Source of the DNA: Erythrobacter sp. KY5
GTDB lineage: Bacteria; Pseudomonadota; Alphaproteobacteria; Sphingomonadales; Sphingomonadaceae
Reading direction: 5' to 3'
Length of the DNA stretch: 64,000 nt
Assembly: GCF_003264115.1 (NCBI RefSeq)
Contig: NZ_CP021912.1
Coordinates: forward strand, 2,773,001-2,837,000
Part shown: piece after piece, positions 26,529 through 35,005 of the stretch
How the letters are laid out: every line of letters starts with the position of its first letter
How positions within the stretch are numbered: position 1 is the first letter of the stretch
Notes under the pieces: model-generated
What the model was told of the DNA's origin: nothing
Databases searched by the model: none
What the model saw: the letters and a program-made list of their open reading frames with translations, nothing else
Program-made: the position numbers and the translations under genes

Positions 26529-27072
26529 TAACGAGCTCGATCTCATATCGCTGCGTGTACATCGGGGTGAAGCGACAGGCCGGTTTGCTTACTCGTCCCG
26601 GATCGCAGATTGCCCGCGCGCTCTGATCGCGCACCTTCATTCGCACTGGCCCTGATCCCTCGTGAGAGACCGCCAATGTGCTTGGAACGCCCGATTTGAA
26701 GGTTTGCGCGCTGCGCCATACCTCGCCAGCTGCAAGCTCGCCGCGGACATAGGCAGGGCCCAGAAGGCGGCCTCGATAAGGAGAGCTCTCAACGCCTGTC
26801 GCATTTGCCCAGATGGCGAGAACATCCCGGTCTGCATCCTCGCGCCTTGCAAGGCCGCTAGCGCGCAGCGAGCCGACCAGCGATGCAAGCGTCGCTTGCT
26901 CTCCTTCGGTGTAAGCGGCTTCAGCCTCGGCCAGAGCGCGCGCAATCCGGCTCGCGCGGTGCTCGACAGTGTCAGGGGCAGCGGTCTGTGCCGCCGCTAT
27001 ACCCGTCGCTCGATCCGCGGGGAGAAAGGCCGCTGCCGCTATAATGGCCATGACTATCAATGATCTTGCCAT
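26485..27072 (-). CDS. Exported protein of unknown function coupled to CHAT-2
   Basis: 195-residue protein with a signal peptide (LIVMAIIAAAAFLPADRATG). I do not recognise the family. The first half is Ala/Glu-rich and helical, and the second half looks beta-rich, with two Cys (ICDPGRVSKPACRF) that could form a disulfide and a closing YEIELVNEGRGRAVYFLVFD resembling a small beta-sandwich. Its 3' end overlaps the CHAT-2 start by 44 bases, so the two products are probably made together. An AGGGGAAT ribosome site supports the ATG at 27072. It could be a cofactor, inhibitor or substrate of CHAT-2; this is inferred from position only. Confidence 0.8.
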   Translation of the reverse strand: MARSLIVMAIIAAAAFLPADRATGIAAAQTAAPDTVEHRASRIARALAEAEAAYTEGEQATLASLVGSLRASGLARREDADRDVLAIWANATGVESSPYRGRLLGPAYVRGELAAGEVWRSAQTFKSGVPSTLAVSHEGSGPVRMKVRDQSARAICDPGRVSKPACRFTPMYTQRYEIELVNEGRGRAVYFLVFD

Positions 27073-27156
27073 GCTCACATTCCCCTATGACCCCACGGAC
27101 AGACTACTGCTTACCCAGACTAACCTCTTGTATGGAAGCGACGCCGCGCGCGCCGC

Positions 27157-28413
27157 TCAGCTGAGGCGGAAACTCGCTCCTTTTTTGGTCTCATCAAGCG
27201 TCAGGCTCAATCCGTGCCGTTCGGCAATCGCCTGCGCGAGAGCCAGTCCCAATCCACTTCCGTGCGTTTCGCTGATGCTCGCCCGCCCGCGATAAAATCG
27301 TTCAAAAATCCGCAAGCGATCTGAGGGCGCTATGCCCGGTCCGTTATCGCGTATGACCAGCTGAGGACCTTGCGTGAGAACCACCTCGATCCGCCCACCC
27401 GGCGGCACGTATTTCAATGCATTGTCGAGAAGATTTGTGACAAGGCGGCCCAGTTGATGCTCCTCACCGTCTACGATGATGCCTGGTTCGACATCGCAGA
27501 TCAGTTCATGTCCAGTTTCCTCGGCGCTTCCTGAATAAAGATCGCAAATCCGCAGGATCAGCGCACTGAGATCGACAGGTTCAAGCCCCGCAGCGTCCCC
27601 ACGCCGCGTTTTGCTGGACGCAATGTCGAGCAGCGATTCCAAGGTCTGCACCAGCCGCTTGATCTCTGTTCGCGCCTCGATCAAACGCTCGCCGACCTTC
27701 GGGTCAGGCCCTGATTGCAGCGCTTTCAAAAGCCGGTTGTCGAGGTGCGAGAGCGGGGTCCGCATCTCGTGGGCAAGCTGTTCAGAGGTTTCCCTATACG
27801 CTTCCATAAGGTTTCGCTGACGGCGCAGTGCCTTGGCCGAATGGCTGGCGAGTTCATCGATCTCATCGCCCTCGCCCCTGTGCTCCAGTTCGCTTTCCGC
27901 TTCCGGGTCGCGAAAGGCGGAGTTGATCTGCCCTATGCGTCGCTGCAATCCCAAGGCCGCGAGCCTTCCCAGAAGCGCGACGATCACGACGAAAAACGAC
28001 CCCGCGGAAGCAAAGGCAAGCGCAACATTGCCGAGCACTGCGTCGTTGCCGTCAATCCGACGAGCAACCACGAGCCGCAGGTCCGGCCCGAGCTGAACCG
28101 CGCGCGCAAACGCCTCGGAATGTTGCCCGATCGCAATCACACCAGCTTCGGAAATGCGGGCATCGAGCGCAGGCCAGCTCGCGATATCGCCGGCGATTGC
28201 CTCGCCAGCGCCGTTGGCCAGGAGATAATGGGGCGTGCTCCCTTGCGATGGTGTGAGCGCGATCCGGTCAGCGATGCGTTTTTCAAGCTCGGCCTGACCG
28301 CTGGTTGCATAGATGTCGACCAGCCCTGCGATATCGACATCGACCTCGCTCCTTGCACCCTCGTTCAGGGTGGAAAGCACGGTCTGGTGCGTGACAAACC
28401 AAAGAGCCAGCAC
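27157..28413 (-). CDS. Sensor histidine kinase (HAMP, OmpR-partner type)
   Basis: At least 418 residues. A membrane helix, a periplasmic loop (about 15-125), a second helix (about 127-155), a HAMP-like linker, HisKA with the H-box QLAHEMRTPLSHLD, and HATPase with N-box LVTNLLDNALKYV, G1 VIRDNGPGIA and G2 HGSGLGLALA are all present. The first membrane helix is cut if translation begins at the GTG at 28413. In frame upstream, from an ATC codon at 28479, the sequence adds 22 residues that complete the helix, and a GGGAGG ribosome site lies five bases before that ATC. A non-canonical start there is therefore likely. It forms a pair with the regulator that ends three bases before 28479. Confidence 0.92.
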   Translation of the reverse strand: MLALWFVTHQTVLSTLNEGARSEVDVDIAGLVDIYATSGQAELEKRIADRIALTPSQGSTPHYLLANGAGEAIAGDIASWPALDARISEAGVIAIGQHSEAFARAVQLGPDLRLVVARRIDGNDAVLGNVALAFASAGSFFVVIVALLGRLAALGLQRRIGQINSAFRDPEAESELEHRGEGDEIDELASHSAKALRRQRNLMEAYRETSEQLAHEMRTPLSHLDNRLLKALQSGPDPKVGERLIEARTEIKRLVQTLESLLDIASSKTRRGDAAGLEPVDLSALILRICDLYSGSAEETGHELICDVEPGIIVDGEEHQLGRLVTNLLDNALKYVPPGGRIEVVLTQGPQLVIRDNGPGIAPSDRLRIFERFYRGRASISETHGSGLGLALAQAIAERHGLSLTLDETKKGASFRLS

Positions 28414-28481
28414 AAGCGCCAGAGACAGACCTATCGCGGCCAGAACGATACGCGAGAATATCGAACGGCGCGCTTCGATGC

Positions 28482-29174
28482 TTACCTCCCGTCCAAGATA
28501 CGATATCCCGATCCCCAGATCGTCTCCAATGCCGGCGCGTCGAAGCCCTCTTCGAGCTTACGCCTCAGCCGACCGATATTGACGTCAACGACATTGGTCT
28601 GAGGATCGAAATCCATTTTCCATACATCGCGCAAAAGCATCTCTCGCGTGACGGTCTCTCCGGCATTTTCCATAAAATAGCGGAACAGTTCGAATTCCTT
28701 GGGGCTCAGCGCCAGATGGCGGTTTTCGCGAAAGGCCGTTCGCGCCTTCAGGTGGCATTCGAACGCACCGTAAATGATTACAGCGCTGTGTTCGCGCCCC
28801 TGGGATCGGCGATGCAAGGCGCGAAGGCGAGCCATCAGCTCCCCGGGTTCGAATGGCTTGGCCATGTAGTCGTCGGCACCAGCATCGAGCCCGTCGGTGC
28901 GATCCGAGCTTCGGCCCAAAGCCGACAGGATCAGGATCGGCGTCCCAATCCCGCTTTCGCGCAGCCGCCTGGTGATGGTGAGGCCGTCAATGTCATCAAG
29001 CATCCGGTCAAGGATGACGACGTCGAACGCCTCCATCCCTGCGCGCAGCAACGCTCCGCTCCCCTCCTGCTCCCATACGATGACATCGCCATTTTGTTCG
29101 GCAAGTTCGCTTACCGCAGCGGCCGAGCGCGCATCGTCTTCGACATAGAGTATCCGAAGCGGCGTTTTGTCCAT
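28482..29174 (-). CDS. OmpR-family response regulator
   Basis: 230-residue DNA-binding regulator. The receiver domain covers 1-120 with the acidic pocket YVEDD and phospho-acceptor Asp56 in VVILDRMLD; Lys in MAKPFEPGEL completes the site. A C-terminal winged helix follows (LSPKEFELFRYFMENAGE, then NVVDVNIGRLRRKLE). The start is at 29174 with an AAGGTGGGG site; the open frame reaches 29312 but the extra part has no conserved sequence. It is co-transcribed with the kinase at 27157. Because it lies within the secretion and signalling locus, it may control the tpsB promoter region. Confidence 0.93.
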   Translation of the reverse strand: MDKTPLRILYVEDDARSAAAVSELAEQNGDVIVWEQEGSGALLRAGMEAFDVVILDRMLDDIDGLTITRRLRESGIGTPILILSALGRSSDRTDGLDAGADDYMAKPFEPGELMARLRALHRRSQGREHSAVIIYGAFECHLKARTAFRENRHLALSPKEFELFRYFMENAGETVTREMLLRDVWKMDFDPQTNVVDVNIGRLRRKLEEGFDAPALETIWGSGYRILDGR

Positions 29175-29314
29175 TGCCCCACCTTGGCTAATTGCGCCCG
29201 CCAGCGCACGCCCCTGAGGTTGAAAAGCTGCCATGTCTCGGTCGCCCCTGCAAGCGTTTGACGCAAAAGGCGGAAGAAGCGCTGTCGCACCCTCCCGCCT
29301 TCCCCCTTGCATCG

Positions 29315-30193
29315 TTAGTTGAGCGCTTCGACCGAGACCCAGCCCTTGGTCCCGAAATTGTCCTCGACCTCGACAAATAGGCCCTCGCGCTTGCCGGTCG
29401 GCGTTAGCGTCGTGCCTTCCATCAGGCCGCGAACCACCTTGGCGTCGTCCATGGGCATTGCCAACATCGACGTCGCGACAGAAACAGTGGCAACCTGCGG
29501 CTGCGTGGCGGCGGCGGCTCCCGTCTTGGGGATGGATGTGATGGTCGCGTCCTGTGCAACCACGGCGTTGAAAGCTATGACAAAGGCTTCGACCAGTTTC
29601 TTGCCCTTGCCGCTGCTGCGATATCCGATCTGGTCAGCGCGCTCGCCCCATGTCGAGTTGCGGGTGAAGGTGAGCGAGCTGCGGCGCACTTCGCCTGAGC
29701 CGGTTACGATGGTCTGCCCCGTGGCAGGCGAGAGAAGCTTGATACCAGCAGCAAGGCGCGTGCTGCGGCCTCCAAGCCCACCAAACATGCCAAGCACCGC
29801 ACCCGCACCCGGAACGCGCGACATGACCGAAGCTGCTGCGCCCGAGCGTACTAACCCCTCGACAGCAGCGGTCTTGGCGAGTTCGATCGACTGGTCGACT
29901 TCCTCGGTAGTGCCCGCCACAACATTCATGAGGAAGTCAGCGGGAGCGCTCGATGCCGCGCTGTGCGGAGTGAAGCACCCGGATTCGACCGCCAGCGTGT
30001 TGATGAGTTCGCGCGGCGAACCAAGGCTGAATTCGGCCCAGCCTTGCGTATCGCCGTCGACCACCGCGATAGTGCCAAGGCTCTCTTCGCAAGTGACAAG
30101 CTGCAACTCGTCATCCGCCATCGCTGGCGTTGGAATTGCCAAAGCCGTCACTACTGCGGCGATTGCGAGGCCTGAAACTGCTTTCTTCATCAT
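29315..30193 (-). CDS. Periplasmic CsgG/LpoB-like protein with C-terminal SH3-type domain
   Basis: About 292 residues. A signal peptide (SGLAIAAVVTALAIPTPAMA) precedes a domain that starts LGTIAVVDGDTQGWAEFSLG and has SPRELINTLAVESGCF. Gly-rich GAVLGMFGGLGG and KLLSPATGQTIVTGSGEV follow, which resemble CsgG/LpoB-type proteins. The last 50 residues (TLTPTGKREGLFVEVEDNFG, WVSVEAL) look like an SH3b domain, often a cell-wall or peptide binder. There is no lipobox, unlike true CsgG or LpoB lipoproteins. The double ATG at 30193/30190 follows a GGGGAG site. The CsgG link is moderate. It could be an envelope partner of the CHAT/TPS system or a separate gene. Confidence 0.65.
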   Translation of the reverse strand: MMKKAVSGLAIAAVVTALAIPTPAMADDELQLVTCEESLGTIAVVDGDTQGWAEFSLGSPRELINTLAVESGCFTPHSAASSAPADFLMNVVAGTTEEVDQSIELAKTAAVEGLVRSGAAASVMSRVPGAGAVLGMFGGLGGRSTRLAAGIKLLSPATGQTIVTGSGEVRRSSLTFTRNSTWGERADQIGYRSSGKGKKLVEAFVIAFNAVVAQDATITSIPKTGAAAATQPQVATVSVATSMLAMPMDDAKVVRGLMEGTTLTPTGKREGLFVEVEDNFGTKGWVSVEALN

Positions 30194-30256
30194 TTGCACT
30201 CCCCATTGATTGATTGCCATCAAGCAATGGAAGCGCTGGGCGATATGGGCCACACA

Positions 30257-30286
30257 CAGTCACTGTCATCACAATGACAATGACTG
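30257..30286. promoter_or_regulatory. 30-bp palindrome upstream of the CsgG-like gene
   Basis: Two nested 6-bp arms (CAGTCA and TGTCAT, then ATGACA and TGACTG) pair around a 4-base loop with a single mismatch. It lies 64-93 bases before the start at 30193 and 70 bases after the MFS stop, so it may be an operator for the former or a terminator for the latter. No T-run follows it. Confidence 0.45.
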
Positions 30287-30356
30287 TTAGGTTATGCACA
30301 CACCTTCAAATCAAGTCGGCAATCAGGGGCTGTGGTGAGGTTTGGGTTGCGCGTGA

Positions 30357-31634
30357 TTACTCAGCAACCCAATCACGGCGCAAGAATGGCCCGGCAAGAG
30401 CCATCAGCAGCCCTGCAATCCCGTAAAGGCCAAGCGCGTAAAGCATCGAATAGCGCAACGCTTCATCGCCATAGGCAGGCGCGAGAAAGTCTGACAAAGC
30501 GCCCAGCGCGTAAATGCCGCCGCCCAGACCAATCAGATTGTTGATCAGCAGGAAAAGCGCCGAGGCCGTCGAGCGGGCCGATGGAACGACGAGATGCTGA
30601 ATCGCGGACAGTACCGGTCCAAGCCAGACGTAAGAGAGGGCTTGCGGCAGGAGGAACAGGAAGAACGCCACACGCGCCTCGCTGCTCAAGATTCCGGCAC
30701 CGAATAAGGGCGCGCCAAGGAAGAATGCGATTGCGGGCAGCCAAGAATAATACGCCCGGTCGTGCCCTCCCAGCTTGTCGGCCAGAAGACCGCCGGCCAT
30801 CACACCGGCCACGCCGCCTATCAGAAGCAATGCTCCGTAGAATTGAGACGTTTCGACAAGGTCGAAGCCGAAACTGCGAATAAGCAGGCTCGGCAACCAG
30901 AACGCGATACCATAACCGAGCATTGATGATGACGCGGCGCCAAATGACAGCAGCCAGAACGAAGGCTTTCTGGCAAGGATGCGTGCGGTCTCCCTGAGCG
31001 TGGGCCGCTGCATCTCGGGAAGCGCCTCAGATTGTCCGGCGACCCCCTTTACCTTGTCGCGCACAAGGAACTTGAAGATCGGGGCAATCGCCACTCCCGC
31101 CAATCCCACGACGAAAAACGCAGTGCGCCAATCGACGCTCGCGGCGATGTAGCCGCCCAGCAGCACACCAAGCCCCGATCCAATCGGAATGCCCAGCGAA
31201 TACACCGAAAGCGCTGTCGCGCGCCGTTCGCTAGGGAAGTAATCGCCGATCAGCGCATAGGATGGGGCAACGCCTCCCGCCTCTCCAATCCCGACACCGA
31301 GCCGCGCGAGGAAAATCTGCCAAAAATTCTGAGCAAGCCCACACAGCGCCGTAAAACCGCTCCACGCTGCAAGCGAAACCGTAATAACCCACGATTTGCT
31401 CGTGCGATCTGCAAGGGCAGCAAGCGGAACGGCCATGGTCGAATATAGAAGCGCAAACGCGAGGCCGCCCAGCAATCCCATCTCACCATCGCTGAGCTGC
31501 AATTCAGCCTGAATGGGCGTCGCGAGGATCGACAGGATCTGCCGATCTACGAAATTGAAGATGTAGACCACCAACAGCATGAGAAGCACCGTGTTGCGGT
31601 GCGGTTCGGCTCTGGCCGTTGCGACGTCGGTCAT
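30357..31634 (-). CDS. MFS transporter, spinster-like
   Basis: 425-residue inner-membrane protein with about 12 hydrophobic helices. The start region NFVDRQILSILATPIQAEL and the loop LADRTSK after helix 2 match the spinster-type MFS group common in sphingomonads, which are thought to carry organic acids, lipids or aromatic compounds. The ATG at 31634 overlaps the hydrolase stop by four bases (ATGA), so the two are coupled. It is third in the TonB receptor, hydrolase, MFS unit, so it probably moves a substrate or product of that hydrolase across the inner membrane. Confidence 0.9.
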   Translation of the reverse strand: MTDVATARAEPHRNTVLLMLLVVYIFNFVDRQILSILATPIQAELQLSDGEMGLLGGLAFALLYSTMAVPLAALADRTSKSWVITVSLAAWSGFTALCGLAQNFWQIFLARLGVGIGEAGGVAPSYALIGDYFPSERRATALSVYSLGIPIGSGLGVLLGGYIAASVDWRTAFFVVGLAGVAIAPIFKFLVRDKVKGVAGQSEALPEMQRPTLRETARILARKPSFWLLSFGAASSSMLGYGIAFWLPSLLIRSFGFDLVETSQFYGALLLIGGVAGVMAGGLLADKLGGHDRAYYSWLPAIAFFLGAPLFGAGILSSEARVAFFLFLLPQALSYVWLGPVLSAIQHLVVPSARSTASALFLLINNLIGLGGGIYALGALSDFLAPAYGDEALRYSMLYALGLYGIAGLLMALAGPFLRRDWVAE

Positions 31635-32515
31635 TTGCAATTCTCATCGAGGAAGCGGGCGATGGCGGATACAGCTTCCGGCTCATCAAGCAAGGGCGCA
31701 TGCCCACGCCCTGCGACCTCGACCGATGAGAATTTTTGCGGATGGCGCTGTCCCATCTTGGCGACGGTCTGCGCTGTCAGGATGTCACTCTTTGCGCCCC
31801 GGATAGCGAGAATGGGCTTGTTCTTCAGCGCGTCCCACATCTGCCACAGATCGGGCGGAACCGCGTTCGTGCCCTCAACGGCCATGCCTGCTGCGATGCC
31901 CGAATCATACGCGAAACGGACCGATCCATCGGGCAATTCCTCGCAGGTGCGCCGAGCGAACGCGGCCCAATCCGAATGGTCGAGGCCGTCCAGCGCATCC
32001 CGGTTGATCTGCGCGCATCGCCGCGCTGCTGCATCCCATCCATCCATTGGATCGGAGGCTCCAACGTAAGAGCGAATGCGATCAAGGCCTTCCTCGCTGA
32101 CATGGGGTCCAATGTCATTGAGCGCAATGGCGGTCACCGCGCGTGGTCTTTGCGTCCCCATCATCATCGACATCAGACCACCCATGGACGTTCCAATGCA
32201 CAGGACACTGTCAATGCCAAGGTGGTCGAGCAACGCCCACATGTCCTCGACGTAGATATCCGGGCGGTAATTGGCGGGGTCGCGATCATATTGCGAGCGA
32301 CCCCGCCCGCGCTGGTCTGGCACGATCATTCGACCGATCCAGTCAAGCTGCGCGATGAGCGGCTCGAAGTCGGCGCTGTTCCGGGTAAGACCGTGCATCA
32401 TCAGCAGTGCTGGACGCTCGCAGCCGCCTTTCGCCGGGTAATCCCTCGCGAAAAGCCGCAGGCGACCGTCTGCGCTGGTGTAGTCTACCTCTCGGTACGA
32501 GTTCGGATTTGTCAC
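31631..32515 (-). CDS. Alpha/beta hydrolase
   Basis: 294 residues without a signal peptide, so cytoplasmic. The fold marks are MHGLTRNSADF with the oxyanion HG, DQRGRGRS, and the nucleophile elbow GTSMGG with Ser near residue 112. A C-terminal His in GRGHAPLLDEP completes the triad. This is the carboxylesterase, haloperoxidase and C-C hydrolase superfamily, and the substrate cannot be told. It lies 13 bases after the TonB receptor gene and is coupled to the MFS gene, so it probably cleaves an imported ester or ring-fission product. Confidence 0.9.
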   Translation of the reverse strand: MTNPNSYREVDYTSADGRLRLFARDYPAKGGCERPALLMMHGLTRNSADFEPLIAQLDWIGRMIVPDQRGRGRSQYDRDPANYRPDIYVEDMWALLDHLGIDSVLCIGTSMGGLMSMMMGTQRPRAVTAIALNDIGPHVSEEGLDRIRSYVGASDPMDGWDAAARRCAQINRDALDGLDHSDWAAFARRTCEELPDGSVRFAYDSGIAAGMAVEGTNAVPPDLWQMWDALKNKPILAIRGAKSDILTAQTVAKMGQRHPQKFSSVEVAGRGHAPLLDEPEAVSAIARFLDENCK

Positions 32516-32528
32516 CGACCGCGCCCGA

Positions 32529-34886
32529 TCAGAAGCGGATCTCTCCGGTCACGAAAATCCGTCGAGGGTCGCCATAGAAGCCAGTCAGAGTCCCTTCGCG
32601 GCCAAGCGTCGGCACGAACGGCGTGCCCGGAGGCGTACCGCCAGCGACGAAGTTGTAGCCTGCGACAATGTACTCCTTATCGAGCAGGTTCTTGCCGTGA
32701 ACACCGATCGAGAACCGGTCTGAATCGTCGGTGTAGACAATGCTGGCATCCACCAGAACGAAGCCATCCTGATCGAGGAACGGGTTCGGCGTCTCGAACT
32801 GGCTCGCATCAGAACGCAGCGAAGCACTTCCCAGGAAGTCGATCATTCCATCAGCAGCCGGGATACCGAGCACAAAGCCCATATGTCCGGTGATATCAGG
32901 CGTGTTCTGGAACACGCGCTGATCGGCCACGTCATTGCCGAATGCGTCGATAAAGGTGTTGAAGCTTGCATCAAGATAGCCGAGCGACCAGTTCACGCTG
33001 AAGCGGCTGCCATCACCTGCGAAGTCTTCACCGACAAGCGCATTGCCTTCGAATTCGAAACCGTTGACGTCAGCGCTCGCCGCGTTCGACGTGATGCCGA
33101 TGAAGCTGTCATTGATGCCATCGCCGTTCGTGTCGAGCCCGACCGATCCGGGGATCTGCACATCGTTATAGTCGCCGAGGAATGCGGCAAAGCTGACGTT
33201 CAGACGATTGTCGAGCAGCGAAGCCTTCCAGCCGAGCTCGTAACTGTCGACCGTTTCAGGCGCGAAGCGGAGGAACTCGAACTGGTCGTCGAAGTCGATG
33301 TCGCCATCGCCGTCGAGATCGGGCGCTGCAGTCGTCTGCCCGCGCGGGTCGAAACCGCCGCCTTTGAAGCCCTGTGAATAGGTGAAGTAGATGTTGTGAT
33401 CGGGCGTCGGCTGCCAGCTGATCGAGGCGCGCGGATTGAAGTCCTCAAACGTTTCGCTGCCCTGGAAATCGCTGGTGGTTGCGATGGCAGCAGCGGGGCT
33501 GTTGGGAATGAACAGGTCGGAAAACCCACCGATAAAGGTGGTGCGCAACACGCGGCTCGTGCGCTTGTCGTTCGTATACCGGCCACCCAGCGATACGCTG
33601 ATCGTGTCGGTCAGGTCGTAGGTGAAGTCGCCGAAGAAACTGTATGTTTCGGTATCGACATCGCCCAGCGTCTGCGCATTCAGGCCCGGGAGTCCGATAA
33701 GATCGCCGGTCGTGAACAAAGCCACGTCGAACGCCGTAAACGCGCTTGCATTGAGGTAGTATGCGCCAAAGACACCCGACAGCCGGTCGCCCTCATAAAG
33801 CAGCTGCAATTCCTGGCTGAACTGATCGTTTTCATAGATCGCTGGAACGTCGAGATCAGCAGCAGGCAAGCTGTCGAAATCGATCGGGGTCGTCGAACTG
33901 TCTTCGCGATAGCCGGTGATCGATTTCAAGGTGATCGTGTCGGACAGCTCAATCGCAATGTTGAGAGCGCCGCCATAGGCTTCAACCTCCTGATCGACGA
34001 CGTTCAGACCTGCCCTTGTGTCGAACACATCGTCGAGCACGGGTGCTCCTGAGAGAAGACCCGGGATCAGACGTCCGCCCTGCCGGGCTTCGCTGTTGTC
34101 CTTCACATAATCGCCCGAAAGCCGGACGAAGACGGGGCCGTTGTCGAACTCGATAGTTCCACGCGCTGCCCAGATATCCTTGTTGTAGTTCTCGGTCCCC
34201 AACGTGAGGTTCTCGCCAAACCCGCCACGCGAAAGCCGGGCACCGCTTGCCCCGATCTTCAGATTAGGCGTGACAGGTGTGGACGCGGTCACAATCAGAT
34301 CGGCCTGATCATACGATCCGTAAGTGCCGCGCACTGTCACGCTGGTTTCGTCGGGAAGGCTGGCCGTTACATACTTGATCGCACCGCCAATCGTGTTGCG
34401 GCCATAAAGGGTTCCTTGTGGCCCGCGCAGGACTTCAATTCGCTCCACATCGTAGACGTCAAGCACAGCGGCCTGAGGGCGGTTCAGATAGACGTCGTCG
34501 ATGTAAAGACCCACGCCAGCTTCGAAACCGGCGACCGGGTCCTGCTGCCCCACGCCGCGGATGAATGCGGTCAGGGTCGTGTTCGTCCCACGGCTCACCT
34601 CGAGGGTGATGTTGGGAACCTCTTGCGCAATCTGGACAAGATCCTGAATGCCGCGCTGCTCGAGTTGCTCGCCGGAAAGCGCAGTCACGGAAAGCGGCAC
34701 ATCCAGCAGCCGCTCTTCACGCCGACGGGCGGTTACGACAATCTGGTTGCCGCCAATCTGTCCGACGCCTTCGCCCTCATCACCTTCCGCGTTCGTTGTC
34801 TGCGCCGCCGCAGGAGCAGCGATTAGCGCGATGCCAGCGCTGCCAGTCAAAAGCGCAGCGCGCACGATAGCCGAACGAATAGTCAT
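32529..34886 (-). CDS. TonB-dependent receptor
   Basis: 785-residue outer-membrane receptor. A signal peptide (ALLTGSAGIALIAAPAAAQT) is followed by a TonB-box-like IVVTARRREE. The plug domain runs to about residue 170 (DVERIEVLRGPQGTLYGRNT is the classic end of the plug), and a 22-strand barrel ends RRIFVTGEIRF with the terminal Phe. Proteins of this sphingomonad type import varied small organic compounds rather than only siderophores. It heads an operon with the alpha/beta hydrolase and the MFS carrier and faces a TetR gene 119 bases away, so it is probably under TetR control. Confidence 0.95.
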   Translation of the reverse strand: MTIRSAIVRAALLTGSAGIALIAAPAAAQTTNAEGDEGEGVGQIGGNQIVVTARRREERLLDVPLSVTALSGEQLEQRGIQDLVQIAQEVPNITLEVSRGTNTTLTAFIRGVGQQDPVAGFEAGVGLYIDDVYLNRPQAAVLDVYDVERIEVLRGPQGTLYGRNTIGGAIKYVTASLPDETSVTVRGTYGSYDQADLIVTASTPVTPNLKIGASGARLSRGGFGENLTLGTENYNKDIWAARGTIEFDNGPVFVRLSGDYVKDNSEARQGGRLIPGLLSGAPVLDDVFDTRAGLNVVDQEVEAYGGALNIAIELSDTITLKSITGYREDSSTTPIDFDSLPAADLDVPAIYENDQFSQELQLLYEGDRLSGVFGAYYLNASAFTAFDVALFTTGDLIGLPGLNAQTLGDVDTETYSFFGDFTYDLTDTISVSLGGRYTNDKRTSRVLRTTFIGGFSDLFIPNSPAAAIATTSDFQGSETFEDFNPRASISWQPTPDHNIYFTYSQGFKGGGFDPRGQTTAAPDLDGDGDIDFDDQFEFLRFAPETVDSYELGWKASLLDNRLNVSFAAFLGDYNDVQIPGSVGLDTNGDGINDSFIGITSNAASADVNGFEFEGNALVGEDFAGDGSRFSVNWSLGYLDASFNTFIDAFGNDVADQRVFQNTPDITGHMGFVLGIPAADGMIDFLGSASLRSDASQFETPNPFLDQDGFVLVDASIVYTDDSDRFSIGVHGKNLLDKEYIVAGYNFVAGGTPPGTPFVPTLGREGTLTGFYGDPRRIFVTGEIRF

Positions 34887-34926
34887 TGATTTTGCCTCCC
34901 AAGAATCCTCTCACGAGTGTCAATAC

Positions 34927-34947
34927 TGAAAGTTGAACCACCTTTCA
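34927..34947. promoter_or_regulatory. TGAAAG/CTTTCA inverted repeat, candidate TetR operator
   Basis: TGAAAG (34927-34932) and CTTTCA (34942-34947) face each other around nine bases. Flanking ACT and AGT extend the symmetry with one offset base. It lies between the TonB receptor and the TetR gene, where a shared operator is expected. Confidence 0.4.
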
Positions 34948-34955
34948 AGTTCTTC

Positions 34956-34976
34956 TCTTGCGAATGGTCTTGCGAA
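34956..34976 (+). repeat. 9-bp direct repeat before the TetR gene
   Basis: TCTTGCGAA occurs at 34956-34964 and 34968-34976, a 12-base period, 30-50 bases before the TetR ATG. The spacing of about one helix turn suggests a protein-binding element or promoter part. Confidence 0.4.
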
Positions 34977-35005
34977 CCCCTAACCCACACCAATAAAGGG
35001 GACGT

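Noticed and set aside
29175..29312. Upstream extension of the OmpR-type regulator
   Set aside because: The receiver domain begins at MDKTPLRILY with a good ribosome site, and the extra part is not domain-like.
31736..32893. Plus-strand frame of 385 codons
   Set aside because: It is antisense to the alpha/beta hydrolase and TonB receptor, both of which have clear motifs.
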